From Streptomyces longispororuber (GTDB lineage Bacteria; Actinomycetota; Actinomycetes; Streptomycetales; Streptomycetaceae), in contig NZ_JAMOLN010000049.1 of assembly GCF_024448165.1 (NCBI RefSeq), positions 1-52,544 on the forward strand: a stretch of DNA of 52,544 bases. Reading direction: 5' to 3'. The notes under the pieces are model-generated. The model made no database searches. It was not told where the DNA came from and saw nothing but the letters and a program-made list of their open reading frames with translations. Both the position numbers and the translations under genes were made by a program. Numbering within the stretch: the first letter of the stretch is position 1; each line of letters starts with the position of its first letter. Of the stretch, positions 8,812 through 17,203 are shown piece by piece.

Positions 8812-9690
8812 TCAGTAACCAAAAGCGCGGGCCGTGTTGGCGGAGACCGACGTCGCGAGGGCTTCCTCGGTGACGCCCTTCACCGCGGCCATGGCCCGCA
8901 ACGTGACCGGAATGAGATACGGAGCGTTAGGCCGACCGCGGTACGGCGCCGGGGTCAGGAAGGGCGCGTCGGTCTCGACGAGGACCAGGTCCAGCGGGGC
9001 CACCGCGAGCGCGTCGCGCAGCGGCTGCGCGTTCTTGAACGTCATGTTGCCCGCGAACGACATGAAGTAGCCGTTCTCCGCGCAGACTTGGGCCATGTCC
9101 GCGTCGCCCGAGTAGCAGTGGAAGACGGTGCGCTCGGGGGCGCCCTCCTCCTTCAGGACGCGTAGCACATCGGCGTGGGCGTCGCGGTCGTGGATGACCA
9201 GCGCCTTGCCGTGGCGCTTGGCGATCTCGATGTGGGCGCGGAAGGACCGCTCCTGGGCGGCCTTGCCCTCGGGGCCCGTGCGGAAGTGGTCGAGGCCGGT
9301 CTCGCCGACGCCCTTGACCTGCGGCAGCGCGGCGAGCCTGTCGATCTCGGCGAGCGCCTCGTCGAGCCCGGCGTCGCCGAGCGGCTCGCGGGCGCCCTGC
9401 CGGGACCAGCCGTCGGGGTCGCCGTGCACGATGCGCGGCGCTTCGTTCGGGTGCAGGGCCACGGTCGCGTGCACGGCCGCGTGGGCCTCGGCCGTCTCGG
9501 CCGCCCAGCGCGAACCGGCCAGGTCGCAGCCGACCTGCACCACGGTCGTCACGCCCACCGACGCCGCCATGGCGAGGGCCTCCTCCACGGTGCCCGCCTG
9601 CATGTCCAGGTGGGTGTGGGAGTCGGCGACCTCCACCGCGAGCGGTGCGGGCAGCGGGGGCGGGGTGACGTCCTTGGCGTTGGGGCTCAT
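8812..9690 (-). CDS. tatD: TatD family metal-dependent hydrolase/DNase
   Basis: This 292-residue TIM-barrel amidohydrolase relative has the metal-binding HxH in DSHTHLDMQ and the GVGETGLDHF, HDRDAH, FHCYSGD and ETDAPFLTP motifs, all typical of TatD. Family members are Mg-dependent 3'-5' exonucleases or deoxyribonucleases with a proposed quality-control role. It lies 9 bp after the zinc-ribbon gene on the same strand. A TAGGAT hexamer containing the upstream stop codon lies exactly six bases before its ATG, so an internal leaderless start is possible; a GGATCGGGG stretch could instead serve as a ribosome site. Confidence 0.92.
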   Translation of the reverse strand: MSPNAKDVTPPPLPAPLAVEVADSHTHLDMQAGTVEEALAMAASVGVTTVVQVGCDLAGSRWAAETAEAHAAVHATVALHPNEAPRIVHGDPDGWSRQGAREPLGDAGLDEALAEIDRLAALPQVKGVGETGLDHFRTGPEGKAAQERSFRAHIEIAKRHGKALVIHDRDAHADVLRVLKEEGAPERTVFHCYSGDADMAQVCAENGYFMSFAGNMTFKNAQPLRDALAVAPLDLVLVETDAPFLTPAPYRGRPNAPYLIPVTLRAMAAVKGVTEEALATSVSANTARAFGY

Positions 9691-9696
9691 GCCCCG

Positions 9697-9702
9697 ATCC
9701 TA
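9697..9702 (-). promoter_or_regulatory. Possible internal -10 for tatD
   Basis: TAGGAT on the minus strand, six bases before the tatD ATG. Its first three bases are the stop codon of the upstream gene. Coincidence cannot be excluded. Confidence 0.25.
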
Positions 9703-10167
9703 CGAAGCCGTGGAGTCGTCGCCCTTCCGCTGGTGGTGGCTGAAGGGGTGCAGGAGGTCGGAGAGGTGCCAGTGGTGGTGTTCGCGGTGCTCCGCGGCAG
9801 CCGGCCCGGGTACGTCGACGGTCGCGTCGGGTCCGGCGGGCGGAGCGGTGTGGTGGCGCTGCATCACGTCGAGGACCGAGGAGACCCGGCCGGCCTTCAT
9901 GATCCGTACGACATGGCCGCCGCAGTTCAGACAGGTGGGACGGGTCAGCGGCGACGGCACGCGCTCGCCGTTCGCCACGTACATCACGAACTCCGCACCG
10001 TCACCGTCGACGTGGTGCTCAATCTCGTACGACTGCTCCCAGCCGTGCCCGCACCGCATGCAGGCGAACGAATACGATTCGTGCGCGATGGATATCGCCG
10101 CACTGCGGTTCGGAATCTGTGGCGCCGGGGCGCCGGTGGCCGTCCTGGGGGCCGCGAACTCGCTCAT
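9700..10167 (-). CDS. Small zinc-ribbon protein of unknown function
   Basis: This 155-residue protein contains two CxxC pairs (CMRCGHGW and CLNCGGH) about 40 residues apart that should bind one zinc ion. A disordered tail rich in His, Pro and Ala ends with several HH pairs. I recognise no named function; such proteins are common in Streptomyces. The ATG at 10167 has a good AGGAG seven bases upstream, so I reject the longer frame from 10266. It probably forms an operon with tatD, 9 bp downstream. Confidence 0.75.
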   Translation of the reverse strand: MSEFAAPRTATGAPAPQIPNRSAAISIAHESYSFACMRCGHGWEQSYEIEHHVDGDGAEFVMYVANGERVPSPLTRPTCLNCGGHVVRIMKAGRVSSVLDVMQRHHTAPPAGPDATVDVPGPAAAEHREHHHWHLSDLLHPFSHHQRKGDDSTAS

Positions 10168-10177
10168 GCCAGCTCCT

Positions 10178-10194
10178 CTTGTCCGCTGGACAAG
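10178..10194 (-). promoter_or_regulatory. Perfect inverted repeat next to a ribosome site
   Basis: The sequence CTTGTCC-GCT-GGACAAG is a perfect 7-bp repeat with a 3-base centre. It abuts the AGGAG ribosome site of the zinc-ribbon gene. It could be a repressor operator or an mRNA hairpin that affects translation. The surrounding interval 10168-10364 holds no other gene I can support. Confidence 0.35.
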
Positions 10195-10364
10195 CGCTGC
10201 CCGGAGGCAGCGTGGGGACGGGTGCGTCCCTTCAACCAGTGGACGCCTCCGCCGGGCCGAGCGCAAAAGACCTGTCGACTGTTGGAGTCGATTTGGCTTT
10301 TCCCTGCCGAAATGGGCCTGGCACCCGGTCTTCGCTTTGCTTTTCAGGTTAGTCCTTTACGCCC

Positions 10365-11249
10365 TTATGGGGTGACCCGATCCGCATTCTTTGCCGCGAC
10401 GACGGCATCGAAGACCTCGCGCTTGGGTAGCCCGACCTCGACGGCCACGGCGGCGATCGCCTCCTTGCGGCGCTCCCCCGCTTCCTCCCGCACCTGCACC
10501 CTCCGTACCAGCTCAGCGGGGGTGACGTCCGCGGCGGACTTCTCCGGGGCGCCCTCGACGACGACGGTGATCTCACCGCGCACACCGTCGGCGGCCCACT
10601 CGGCGAGCTCCTTGAGGGAGCCGCGCTTCACTTCCTCGTACGTCTTGGTCAGCTCGCGGCACACGGCGGCCCTGCGCTCCGCGCCGAACGCCTCGGCCAT
10701 CGCGGCGAGGGTGTCGTCGAGGCGGTGCGGGGCCTCGAAGTAGACGAGGGTGCGCCGCTCCTGCGCGACCTCCTTCAGGCGGCTGAGGCGCTCGCCCGCC
10801 TTGCGCGGCAGGAAACCCTCGAAGCAGAACCGGTCGACCGGCAGCCCGGACAGCGCGAGCGCGGTCAGCACGGCGGACGGCCCCGGCACGGCGGTGACCC
10901 GGACGTCCCGCTCGACCGCGGCCGCGACCAGCCGGTATCCGGGGTCGGACACGGACGGCATCCCCGCATCGGTCACCAGCAGCACCCGCGCGCCGCCCAG
11001 CAGGGCCTCGACCAGCTCCGGGGTGCGCGCCGTCTCGTTGCCCTCGAAGTACGACACGACGCGCCCGCCGACCTGCACCCCGAGCGCCTGCGCGAGCCGC
11101 TTCATGCGCCGGGTGTCCTCGGCGGCGACGACATCGGCGACGGCCAGCTCCTGGGCGAGCCGGGGCGGCGCGTCGGAGACGGCCCCGATCGGGGTGCCCG
11201 CCAGGACGAGGGTGCCGGTGGACTCGGTGGATTCTGCGGTTCCTGTCAC
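10365..11249 (-). CDS. rsmI: 16S rRNA (cytidine1402-2'-O)-methyltransferase
   Basis: RsmI adds the 2'-O-methyl group to C1402 in the decoding centre of 16S rRNA. The 294-residue tetrapyrrole-methylase-like sequence has LVLAGTPIGAVSDAPPR at its N-terminus, the AAEDTRR motif, VTDAGMPSVSDPGYRLV and VPGPSAVLTALALSGLP, all characteristic of RsmI. The start is the GTG at 11249, with GAGGA eight bases upstream; the much longer open frame upstream (to 13067) is antisense to pmt. It is divergent from pmt across an unusual large inverted repeat. Confidence 0.93.
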   Translation of the reverse strand: MTGTAESTESTGTLVLAGTPIGAVSDAPPRLAQELAVADVVAAEDTRRMKRLAQALGVQVGGRVVSYFEGNETARTPELVEALLGGARVLLVTDAGMPSVSDPGYRLVAAAVERDVRVTAVPGPSAVLTALALSGLPVDRFCFEGFLPRKAGERLSRLKEVAQERRTLVYFEAPHRLDDTLAAMAEAFGAERRAAVCRELTKTYEEVKRGSLKELAEWAADGVRGEITVVVEGAPEKSAADVTPAELVRRVQVREEAGERRKEAIAAVAVEVGLPKREVFDAVVAAKNADRVTP

Positions 11250-11269
11250 AGTTCCATCCTCGCAGGGCC

Positions 11270-11316
11270 GGGCCCCACCGGGTCGCGGGCCCGGCCCGAC
11301 CGACCCGGTGGGGCCC
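11270..11316. repeat. 16-bp perfect inverted repeat between rsmI and pmt
   Basis: The arms at 11270-11285 and 11301-11316 are exact reverse complements (GGGCCCCACCGGGTCG and its complement), separated by 15 bases that are themselves G/C-rich and partly self-complementary. It lies in the divergent gap, about 40 bp upstream of the inferred pmt start and 20 bp upstream of the rsmI start codon. It is not after any gene end, so it is not an ordinary terminator. Confidence 0.7.
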
Positions 11317-11322
11317 ACACAC

Positions 11323-11351
11323 GGGACTCGCACAGCGCGGTTCCCTACGAT
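11323..11351 (+). promoter_or_regulatory. Putative promoter of a leaderless pmt transcript
   Basis: GGGACT (11323-11328), a 17-base spacer and TACGAT (11346-11351) are followed by six bases and the GTG start. No ribosome site is present. Confidence 0.5.
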
Positions 11352-11357
11352 GGCGCG

Positions 11358-13121
11358 GTGACCAGTACCGCGTCGTCGTCCCAGCCGACCCCGACCAGCG
11401 CCCCCCGAGAGCAGCCGCCCGCAGGTGAGCGCCAGCCGTCGTCCTGGCTCCGTGGCCTGCGTCGGTTCGGGTACCGGGAGCAGCTCAGAGACGGCGAGGT
11501 CCGCGCGCGGCTCGTGCCGCCGTACCCCGCGCCGTCCTCGCGGCTGTGGGCGTCCTTCGGTCTGGGCCGCTTCACGGCCGGCCAGGCGGACCGGATCATC
11601 GGCTGGGCCGCGCCGCTCCTCGTGACGCTCGTCGCGGGGCTCCTGCGGTTCTGGAATCTCGGCAGCCCGAAGGCCGTGATATTCGACGAGACGTATTACG
11701 CCAAGGACGCGTGGGCCCTCATCCACCGCGGTTTCGAGGTGAACTGGGCCAAGAACGCCAATGACCTGATCCTGCAGAAGAACGGCGACGTGCCCGTTCC
11801 GCACGACGCCTCGTACGTCGTCCATCCGCCGGTGGGCAAGTACGTCATCGGTGTCGGCGAGTGGATGTTCGGCTTCAATCCGTTCGGCTGGCGGTTCATG
11901 ACGGCGGTCCTCGGGACGCTGTGCGTGCTGATGGTCTGCCGGATCGGGCGGCGGCTGTTCCGCTCGACGTTCCTGGGCTGTCTCGCCGGTGTGCTGCTGA
12001 TGGTGGACGGCCTCGCGTTCGTGATGAGCCGGACCGCGCTGCTCGACTCGGTGCTCGTCTTCTTCGTCGTCGCCGCGTTCGGCGCGCTGATCGTGGACCG
12101 GGACCGGGCGCGCGAGAAGCTGGCCGCCGCGCTCCCGGTGGACGAGCACGGCCTGGTCCGCCCGGACCCGCACGTCGCGGAGACACTGCGCCTCGGCTGG
12201 CGTCCCTGGCGGCTGCTCGCCGGGATCTGCCTGGGCCTGGCGGCGGGCACGAAGTGGAACGGGTTCATCTATCTGGCCGCCTTCGCGCTGATGTCGGTCC
12301 TGTGGGACGTCGGTTCGCGGCGGGTGGCCGGGGCGCGGCGCCCGTACCGCACGGTCCTCAGGCGGGACGTCGTCCCGGCGTTCGTCTCCACGGTCCCGGT
12401 GGCCGTCGCCACGTACGTCCTGTCGTGGCTCGGCTGGATCCTCTCCGCGGACGACGGCACCGGCGGCTACTTCCGCAACTGGGCGGTGACCGCGGGCAAG
12501 GGCGGCAGCTTCACCTGGCTGCCGGACTGGGTGCGCAGCCTGTGGCACTACGAGCACGAGGTCTGGGAGTTCAACACCCACCTCACCTCGGCGCACACCT
12601 ACCAGTCGAACCCGTGGAGCTGGATGGTCGACGGCCGCCCGGTCTCGTACTTCTACGAGTCCCCGTCGGCCGGGTCGCAGGGCTGCCCCGCGGACGCCGC
12701 CGACAAGTGCGCCCGCGAGGTGCTCGCCCTCGGCACCCCGCTGCTGTGGTGGGCCGCCTGCTTCGCGATCGCCTTCGTGCTGTGGCGCTGGTTCTTCAAG
12801 CGGGACTGGCGCGCGGGCGCCATCGTGTGCGCCGTCGCGGCGGGCTACCTGCCCTGGTTCAACTACCAGGAGCGGACGATCTTCTACTTCTACGCGGTCG
12901 TCTTCGCGCCGTTCCTCTGCCTCGCACTCGCGATGATGCTCGGCGGGATCGTCGGGAAGCCGGGGTCGACGGAGCGCCGGCGGGTGATCGGCGCGGCGGG
13001 CGCGGGCGTCCTGGTGCTGCTCATCGTGTGGAACTTCATTTACTTCTGGCCGATCTACACGGGCCATGCCATTCCGATCGACTCCTGGCGTTCACGGATG
13101 TGGCTGGACAGCTGGGTCTGA
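11358..13121 (+). CDS. pmt: Polyprenyl-phosphate-mannose--protein O-mannosyltransferase
   Basis: This is a GT39-family membrane enzyme of 587 residues. It transfers mannose from polyprenyl-phosphate-mannose to Ser/Thr of proteins during Sec export. After a Pro/Ser-rich N-terminal tail it has about ten membrane segments. The first outer loop carries the catalytic acidic pair in FDETYYAKDAW (D110, E111), followed by HPPVGKYVIG. In Streptomyces, Pmt glycosylates lipoproteins such as PstS and is the phage phiC31 receptor-glycosylation enzyme. The GTG at 11358 is used because TACGAT sits six bases upstream. It is immediately followed by the penicillin-binding protein pair. Confidence 0.93.
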   Translation: MTSTASSSQPTPTSAPREQPPAGERQPSSWLRGLRRFGYREQLRDGEVRARLVPPYPAPSSRLWASFGLGRFTAGQADRIIGWAAPLLVTLVAGLLRFWNLGSPKAVIFDETYYAKDAWALIHRGFEVNWAKNANDLILQKNGDVPVPHDASYVVHPPVGKYVIGVGEWMFGFNPFGWRFMTAVLGTLCVLMVCRIGRRLFRSTFLGCLAGVLLMVDGLAFVMSRTALLDSVLVFFVVAAFGALIVDRDRAREKLAAALPVDEHGLVRPDPHVAETLRLGWRPWRLLAGICLGLAAGTKWNGFIYLAAFALMSVLWDVGSRRVAGARRPYRTVLRRDVVPAFVSTVPVAVATYVLSWLGWILSADDGTGGYFRNWAVTAGKGGSFTWLPDWVRSLWHYEHEVWEFNTHLTSAHTYQSNPWSWMVDGRPVSYFYESPSAGSQGCPADAADKCAREVLALGTPLLWWAACFAIAFVLWRWFFKRDWRAGAIVCAVAAGYLPWFNYQERTIFYFYAVVFAPFLCLALAMMLGGIVGKPGSTERRRVIGAAGAGVLVLLIVWNFIYFWPIYTGHAIPIDSWRSRMWLDSWV

Positions 13122-13244
13122 GCCTCTTTCGGCCGTATTTGTGATCTCTCTTCGGACACTTTCAGACACCATCTGTAAAACACCCCGCACTCCGGGCATC
13201 CGCCGTGTCTAGAGTCCCTCCGTCAACCTGGGGAGGGGGCGCGC

Positions 13245-14879
13245 ATGCGCAAGGGGGTCAAGGTCGCCATCGTCGGCGGGGTGTTCACCGTCATGGTGGG
13301 CGGCGCCGGCTACGGGGCCTACAACATCGTCACGGCGGTCACCGGGGACGGTGGCGGCTCCTCGCTGGCCGGGTCACCGGGCAAGCGGACCGGGCCGCCG
13401 TCGGCCGACGAGATCAAGGAGACGTCGGCGAAGTTCCTGGCCGCGTGGGCGAAGAACGACGCGGCGGGGGCGTCCACCTACACGAACTACGCCGAGAACG
13501 CGCTGTCCGCGATCGAGGGCTGGCACGACGACGCGCACGTCACGCGGACCGTCCTGACCGCGGGCAAGCCGGCCGGCGCCAAGGTGCCCTTCAAGGTCGA
13601 GGCCACGGTCGCGTACGACGGCAAGAAGAAAACGATGTCGTACGACTCGTCGCTGACCGTCGTGCGCGGCGAGACCACGGGCCGGGCCCTGGTCAAGTGG
13701 TCGCCGTCCGTGCTGCACCCGGGGATGGCGGACGGCGACACACTCGTCACGGGCGAGTCGAAGACCCCGGCGATCGAGGCCGTGGACCGCAACGGGGTCG
13801 TGCTGACCGCGGAGAAGTACCCGTCGCTCGGACCGGTCCTCGACCAGCTGCGCGCCAAGTACGGCGACAAGGCCGGGGGGTCGCCCGGCGTGGAGACCTA
13901 CATCGAGCGGGAGACCGCCGACGGGACGACGACCGCGAAGACGCTCCTCACGCTCGCCAAGGGCAAGGCGGGCAGGCTGCCCACCACGCTCAGCGCGGGC
14001 GTCCAGGCGGCGGCCGAGCAGCAGGTGGCCAAGTACCCGGAGTCGTCCGTGGTGGCGGTCAAGCCGTCCACCGGTGAGGTGCTCGCCGTCGCCAACCAGA
14101 AGAAGGGCGAGTTCAACGACGCCTTCTCGGGCGGCACCGCGCCCGGTTCCGTGATGAAGATCGTGACCGCGGCCGCGCTGATCGACAACGACGTCACCTC
14201 GGCCTCGGGCGCCGCGCCCTGCCCGGACTCGGCCGTCTCGATGAGCCAGACCTTCCGCAACCTCAAGAACATGACGCCCGACGAGGGCGCGACGCTCTCG
14301 CAGAGCTTCGCCCGCTCCTGCAACACCGCCTTCATCAAGCTCTCGGACGACCTGAAACCGCAGCGGTTCCAGGACGAGGCGACGAACCGGTTCGGGCTCG
14401 GCAAGGACTGGCAGACCGGGATCGTCTCCCGCGACGGCTCCGTGGAGATCGACGGGTCGTCGAACGACGCCGCCTCGATGATCGGCCAGGGCCTGGTGAA
14501 GGTGAACCCGCTGAACATGGCGTCGGTGACGGCGACCGCGATCACCGGCACCTTCCACCAGCCGGTCCTGGTCGCGCAGAGCCTGGACGACCGTCAACTG
14601 GCCACCGCGCAGGGCCTGAAGCCCGGCACCGCGCAGCAGATCCGGCAGATGATGCGGATCACGGCGACGAGCGGCACGGCCATGAACGCCATGGCGTCGG
14701 TCCCCGGCTACGACAAGGGTGCGAAGACCGGGTCGGCGGAGGTCGACGGGCAGGGCAACGCGAACTCCTGGTTCACCGGGTTCCGTGGCGACGTCGCGGC
14801 CGCCGCCACGGTGCCGCGCGGCGGCCACGGCGGGGACGCGGCCGGGCCGATCGTCGCCGGGGTGCTCCGGGCCGGGTGA
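13245..14879 (+). CDS. Class B penicillin-binding protein with MecA-like N-terminal domain (copy 1)
   Basis: This 544-residue membrane-anchored transpeptidase has a signal anchor at about 7-32, an NTF2-like (MecA_N) domain at about 53-165, a PBP dimer region and a transpeptidase domain. The active-site motifs are intact: SVMK (S302, K305), SCN (S358-N360) and KTG (494-496). It cross-links peptidoglycan outside the membrane. A TAGAGT hexamer at 13211 and a GGGGAGGGGG ribosome site support the ATG at 13245. The next gene is a clear paralogue with the same domain order. The large antisense frame over both genes is a codon-bias shadow. Confidence 0.92.
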   Translation: MRKGVKVAIVGGVFTVMVGGAGYGAYNIVTAVTGDGGGSSLAGSPGKRTGPPSADEIKETSAKFLAAWAKNDAAGASTYTNYAENALSAIEGWHDDAHVTRTVLTAGKPAGAKVPFKVEATVAYDGKKKTMSYDSSLTVVRGETTGRALVKWSPSVLHPGMADGDTLVTGESKTPAIEAVDRNGVVLTAEKYPSLGPVLDQLRAKYGDKAGGSPGVETYIERETADGTTTAKTLLTLAKGKAGRLPTTLSAGVQAAAEQQVAKYPESSVVAVKPSTGEVLAVANQKKGEFNDAFSGGTAPGSVMKIVTAAALIDNDVTSASGAAPCPDSAVSMSQTFRNLKNMTPDEGATLSQSFARSCNTAFIKLSDDLKPQRFQDEATNRFGLGKDWQTGIVSRDGSVEIDGSSNDAASMIGQGLVKVNPLNMASVTATAITGTFHQPVLVAQSLDDRQLATAQGLKPGTAQQIRQMMRITATSGTAMNAMASVPGYDKGAKTGSAEVDGQGNANSWFTGFRGDVAAAATVPRGGHGGDAAGPIVAGVLRAG

Positions 14880-14990
14880 CAACGCCCGTACCACGTACCC
14901 GGCACCCCGTCTGCCTCGTTCTGTCCTACGGCGGGTGGGCCCTGAGCCACCCCGTACCCTGGGCCACCCGTATCGACTCCGGAGGACACG

Positions 14991-16664
14991 TTGGGCAGCA
15001 GAGGCAAGCGTCGCGTCCCGGCGCGCCGCAACACGAACGCCCTGGTGATCGGAGGCGTCTCCGTCGTCGCCGTCATCGGGGCCGGAGTCGGGGCGTACGC
15101 CCTGATGGACAGCGGAACATCGTCCTCCGCGGCGGCCGACGCCAAGCCGAAGGTGAAGACGGGCCCGCCGTCCGCCGCCGAGGTGCGCACGGCGGCCGAC
15201 CGGTTCCTGACCGCCTGGCAGTCCGGTGACGCCGCGAAGGCCGCCGGGTACACGGACGACGCGGCCGCCGCCCAGCAGGCGCTCGCCGGACTGTCGAAGG
15301 ACGCCCACCTCACCGACGTGAAGCTCACGCCCGGCCGGCGGTCGGGCGCCGAGGTCCCCTTCCACGTCACGTCCACGGTCACGTACGAGAAGACGAAGAA
15401 GCCGTTCGCGTACGACTCCTCGGTCACGGCCGTGCGCCGCAAGGCCGACGGCAAGGTGCTCATCGGCTGGCAACCCTCCGTCGTGCACCCGGAGTTGAAG
15501 GACGGCGACCGGCTGGTCACCGGTGAGGCCGGCGATCCGCCGGTCAAGGCCGTGGACCGCAACGGCGGCGAGCTGTCCGCGAAGACGTATCCGTCGCTCG
15601 GCGCGGTCGTCGACGGCCTGCGCGAGAAGTACGGCAAGAAGGCGGGCGGCACGGCCGGCGTGGAGCTGCGGATCGTGCGCAAGGAGGCCTCGGGCAAGGG
15701 CGAGAAGAACGCCGTCCCGGACAAGACGCTGCTCACCCTCTCCGAGGGCACTCCGGGCACCGTGAAGACGACGCTCAGTCCGACGCTGCAGGCCGAGGCC
15801 GAGAAGCAGGTCGCCTCGCGCAAGCGGGCCGCGGTCGTCGTGGTCCGGCCGTCGACCGGGGAGATCCTGGCGGTCGCCAACTCCTCGCCCGGGTTCAACA
15901 CGGCCTTCCAGGGCTCCCTCGCGCCCGGCTCCACGATGAAGGTCATCACGTCGTCGCTGCTGCTTGAGAAGGACCTCGCGGGCGTCGACAAGCAGCACCC
16001 GTGCCCGAAGTACTTCACGTACGGGCACTGGAAGTTCCAGAACGACGACAAGTTCGAGATCAAGAAGGGCACGTTCAAGGCGAGCTTCGCGGCGTCCTGC
16101 AACACGGCCTTCATCAGCCAGGCCCCGAAGCTGGAGAACGACTCGCTGACCAAGCAGGCCCAGCAGGTCTTCGGGCTCGGGCTCGACAACTGGTCGATCG
16201 GGGTGCCGAGTTTCGACGGCGCGGTGCCGGTGCAGTCGGAGGCGCAGATGGCGGCCTCGCTGATCGGGCAGGGCGGCGTGCGGATGAACCCGCTGAACAT
16301 GGCGTCGGTCGCCGCGACCGTGAAGTCGGGCAGCTTCCACCAGCCCTACCTCGTCCCGCCGGACTTCGACCACCGCACCCTCGCGAAGGCGTCGCGCGCG
16401 ATGTCCGCGGGGACGGCGGCTCAGCTGCGCGAGCTGATGCACTACACGGCGGTGGCGGGCACGGCGGTCAAGCCGATGTCGGGGCTCGGTTCCGACATGG
16501 GGGCGAAGACCGGTTCCGCGGAGGTCGACGGGCAGAAGGAGCCCAACGGCTGGTTCACGGCGTACCGCGGTGATCTCGCGGCGGCGGCCGTGGTGCAGCA
16601 GGGCGGGCACGGCGGTGACTCGGCGGGCCCGGTCGTCCGGCAGATGCTGCTGGCCGGGGGCTGA
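14991..16664 (+). CDS. Class B penicillin-binding protein with MecA-like N-terminal domain (copy 2)
   Basis: This 557-residue paralogue of the preceding gene has a membrane anchor at about 17-38, an NTF2-like domain, a dimerisation region and a transpeptidase domain. The motifs are STMK (S314, K317), SCN (S369-N371) and KTG (505-507). Aligned blocks such as TGPPSA, AVDRNG, YPSLG, NPLNMASV and GAKTGSAEVDGQ show tandem duplication followed by wide divergence. Translation starts at TTG 14991, with GGAGGA seven bases upstream and no better start nearby. The gap from copy 1 is 111 bp, with a TACCCT hexamer at 14955 that may be its own -10. Confidence 0.92.
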   Translation: MGSRGKRRVPARRNTNALVIGGVSVVAVIGAGVGAYALMDSGTSSSAAADAKPKVKTGPPSAAEVRTAADRFLTAWQSGDAAKAAGYTDDAAAAQQALAGLSKDAHLTDVKLTPGRRSGAEVPFHVTSTVTYEKTKKPFAYDSSVTAVRRKADGKVLIGWQPSVVHPELKDGDRLVTGEAGDPPVKAVDRNGGELSAKTYPSLGAVVDGLREKYGKKAGGTAGVELRIVRKEASGKGEKNAVPDKTLLTLSEGTPGTVKTTLSPTLQAEAEKQVASRKRAAVVVVRPSTGEILAVANSSPGFNTAFQGSLAPGSTMKVITSSLLLEKDLAGVDKQHPCPKYFTYGHWKFQNDDKFEIKKGTFKASFAASCNTAFISQAPKLENDSLTKQAQQVFGLGLDNWSIGVPSFDGAVPVQSEAQMAASLIGQGGVRMNPLNMASVAATVKSGSFHQPYLVPPDFDHRTLAKASRAMSAGTAAQLRELMHYTAVAGTAVKPMSGLGSDMGAKTGSAEVDGQKEPNGWFTAYRGDLAAAAVVQQGGHGGDSAGPVVRQMLLAGG

Positions 16665-16701
16665 CGCCGATACGGGGTCGCGTGGGCGGTACAGCGACCA
16701 T

Positions 16702-16707
16702 TAGCGT
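16702..16707 (+). promoter_or_regulatory. Putative -10 of a leaderless YbaK-family transcript
   Basis: TAGCGT, then seven bases, then ATG at 16715. No ribosome site is present and no clear -35 is seen. Confidence 0.4.
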
Positions 16708-16714
16708 GCCGTCC

Positions 16715-17203
16715 ATGACCTCATCAGACAGCGCAGCTCCTCCCCGTTTCGCCGAGGCCGTGACCGCCATGGGTCTGGCCGAACTCCTGCCGCGCGTACG
16801 CCGTTTCCCCGATTCGACCCGCACCGCGCAGGAGGCGGCCGACGCGATCGGCTGCGAGCTGAGCCAGATCTGCAAGTCGCTGATCTTCGCGGCGGACGGG
16901 GTGCCGGTGCTCGTCCTGATGGACGGTTCCTCGCGCGTCGACGTGGAGCTCGTGCGGCGGGAGCTGGGCGCGGAGAAGGTGACCCGGGCGAAGGCGGACG
17001 TGGTCCGGGACTTCACCGGGTACGCGATCGGCGGCGTCCCGCCGTTCGGGCACCGCACCACGACCCGGGTCCTGGCGGACCGTTCGCTGCTCGCGCACGA
17101 CGTGGTGTGGGCGGCGGCGGGCACCCCGTACGCCGTCTTCCCGATGGAGCCCAAGGAGCTGGTCACGCACGCGGGCGCCGCGCTCGTGGACGTGCGCGAG
17201 TGA
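16715..17203 (+). CDS. YbaK/EbsC (prolyl-tRNA deacylase-like) family protein
   Basis: This 162-residue single-domain protein belongs to the YbaK/ProX superfamily, which hydrolyses mischarged tRNAs such as Cys- or Ala-tRNA(Pro). Visible features are the ADAIGCELSQICKSLIF segment with its conserved lysine, a VRDFTGYAIGGVPPFGH loop (the GGxxPxGH substrate-pocket motif) and AAGTPYAVFPM near the C-terminus. The start is ATG 16715, placed by the TAGCGT hexamer seven bases upstream; the frame extends slightly further but without support. Its stop overlaps the start of the EamA gene (GTGA). Confidence 0.88.
   Translation: MTSSDSAAPPRFAEAVTAMGLAELLPRVRRFPDSTRTAQEAADAIGCELSQICKSLIFAADGVPVLVLMDGSSRVDVELVRRELGAEKVTRAKADVVRDFTGYAIGGVPPFGHRTTTRVLADRSLLAHDVVWAAAGTPYAVFPMEPKELVTHAGAALVDVRE

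Noticed and set aside
11250..13067. Upstream extension of rsmI to 13067 on the minus strand
   Set aside because: It lies antisense to pmt; the real start has GAGGA at 11249 and the extension is not RsmI-like.
13374..16610. 1078-codon open frame antisense to both PBP genes
   Set aside because: It mirrors the PBPs; in very GC-rich DNA the antisense frame is often open. No domain is recognisable and amino acid composition is Arg/Gly/Val-skewed.
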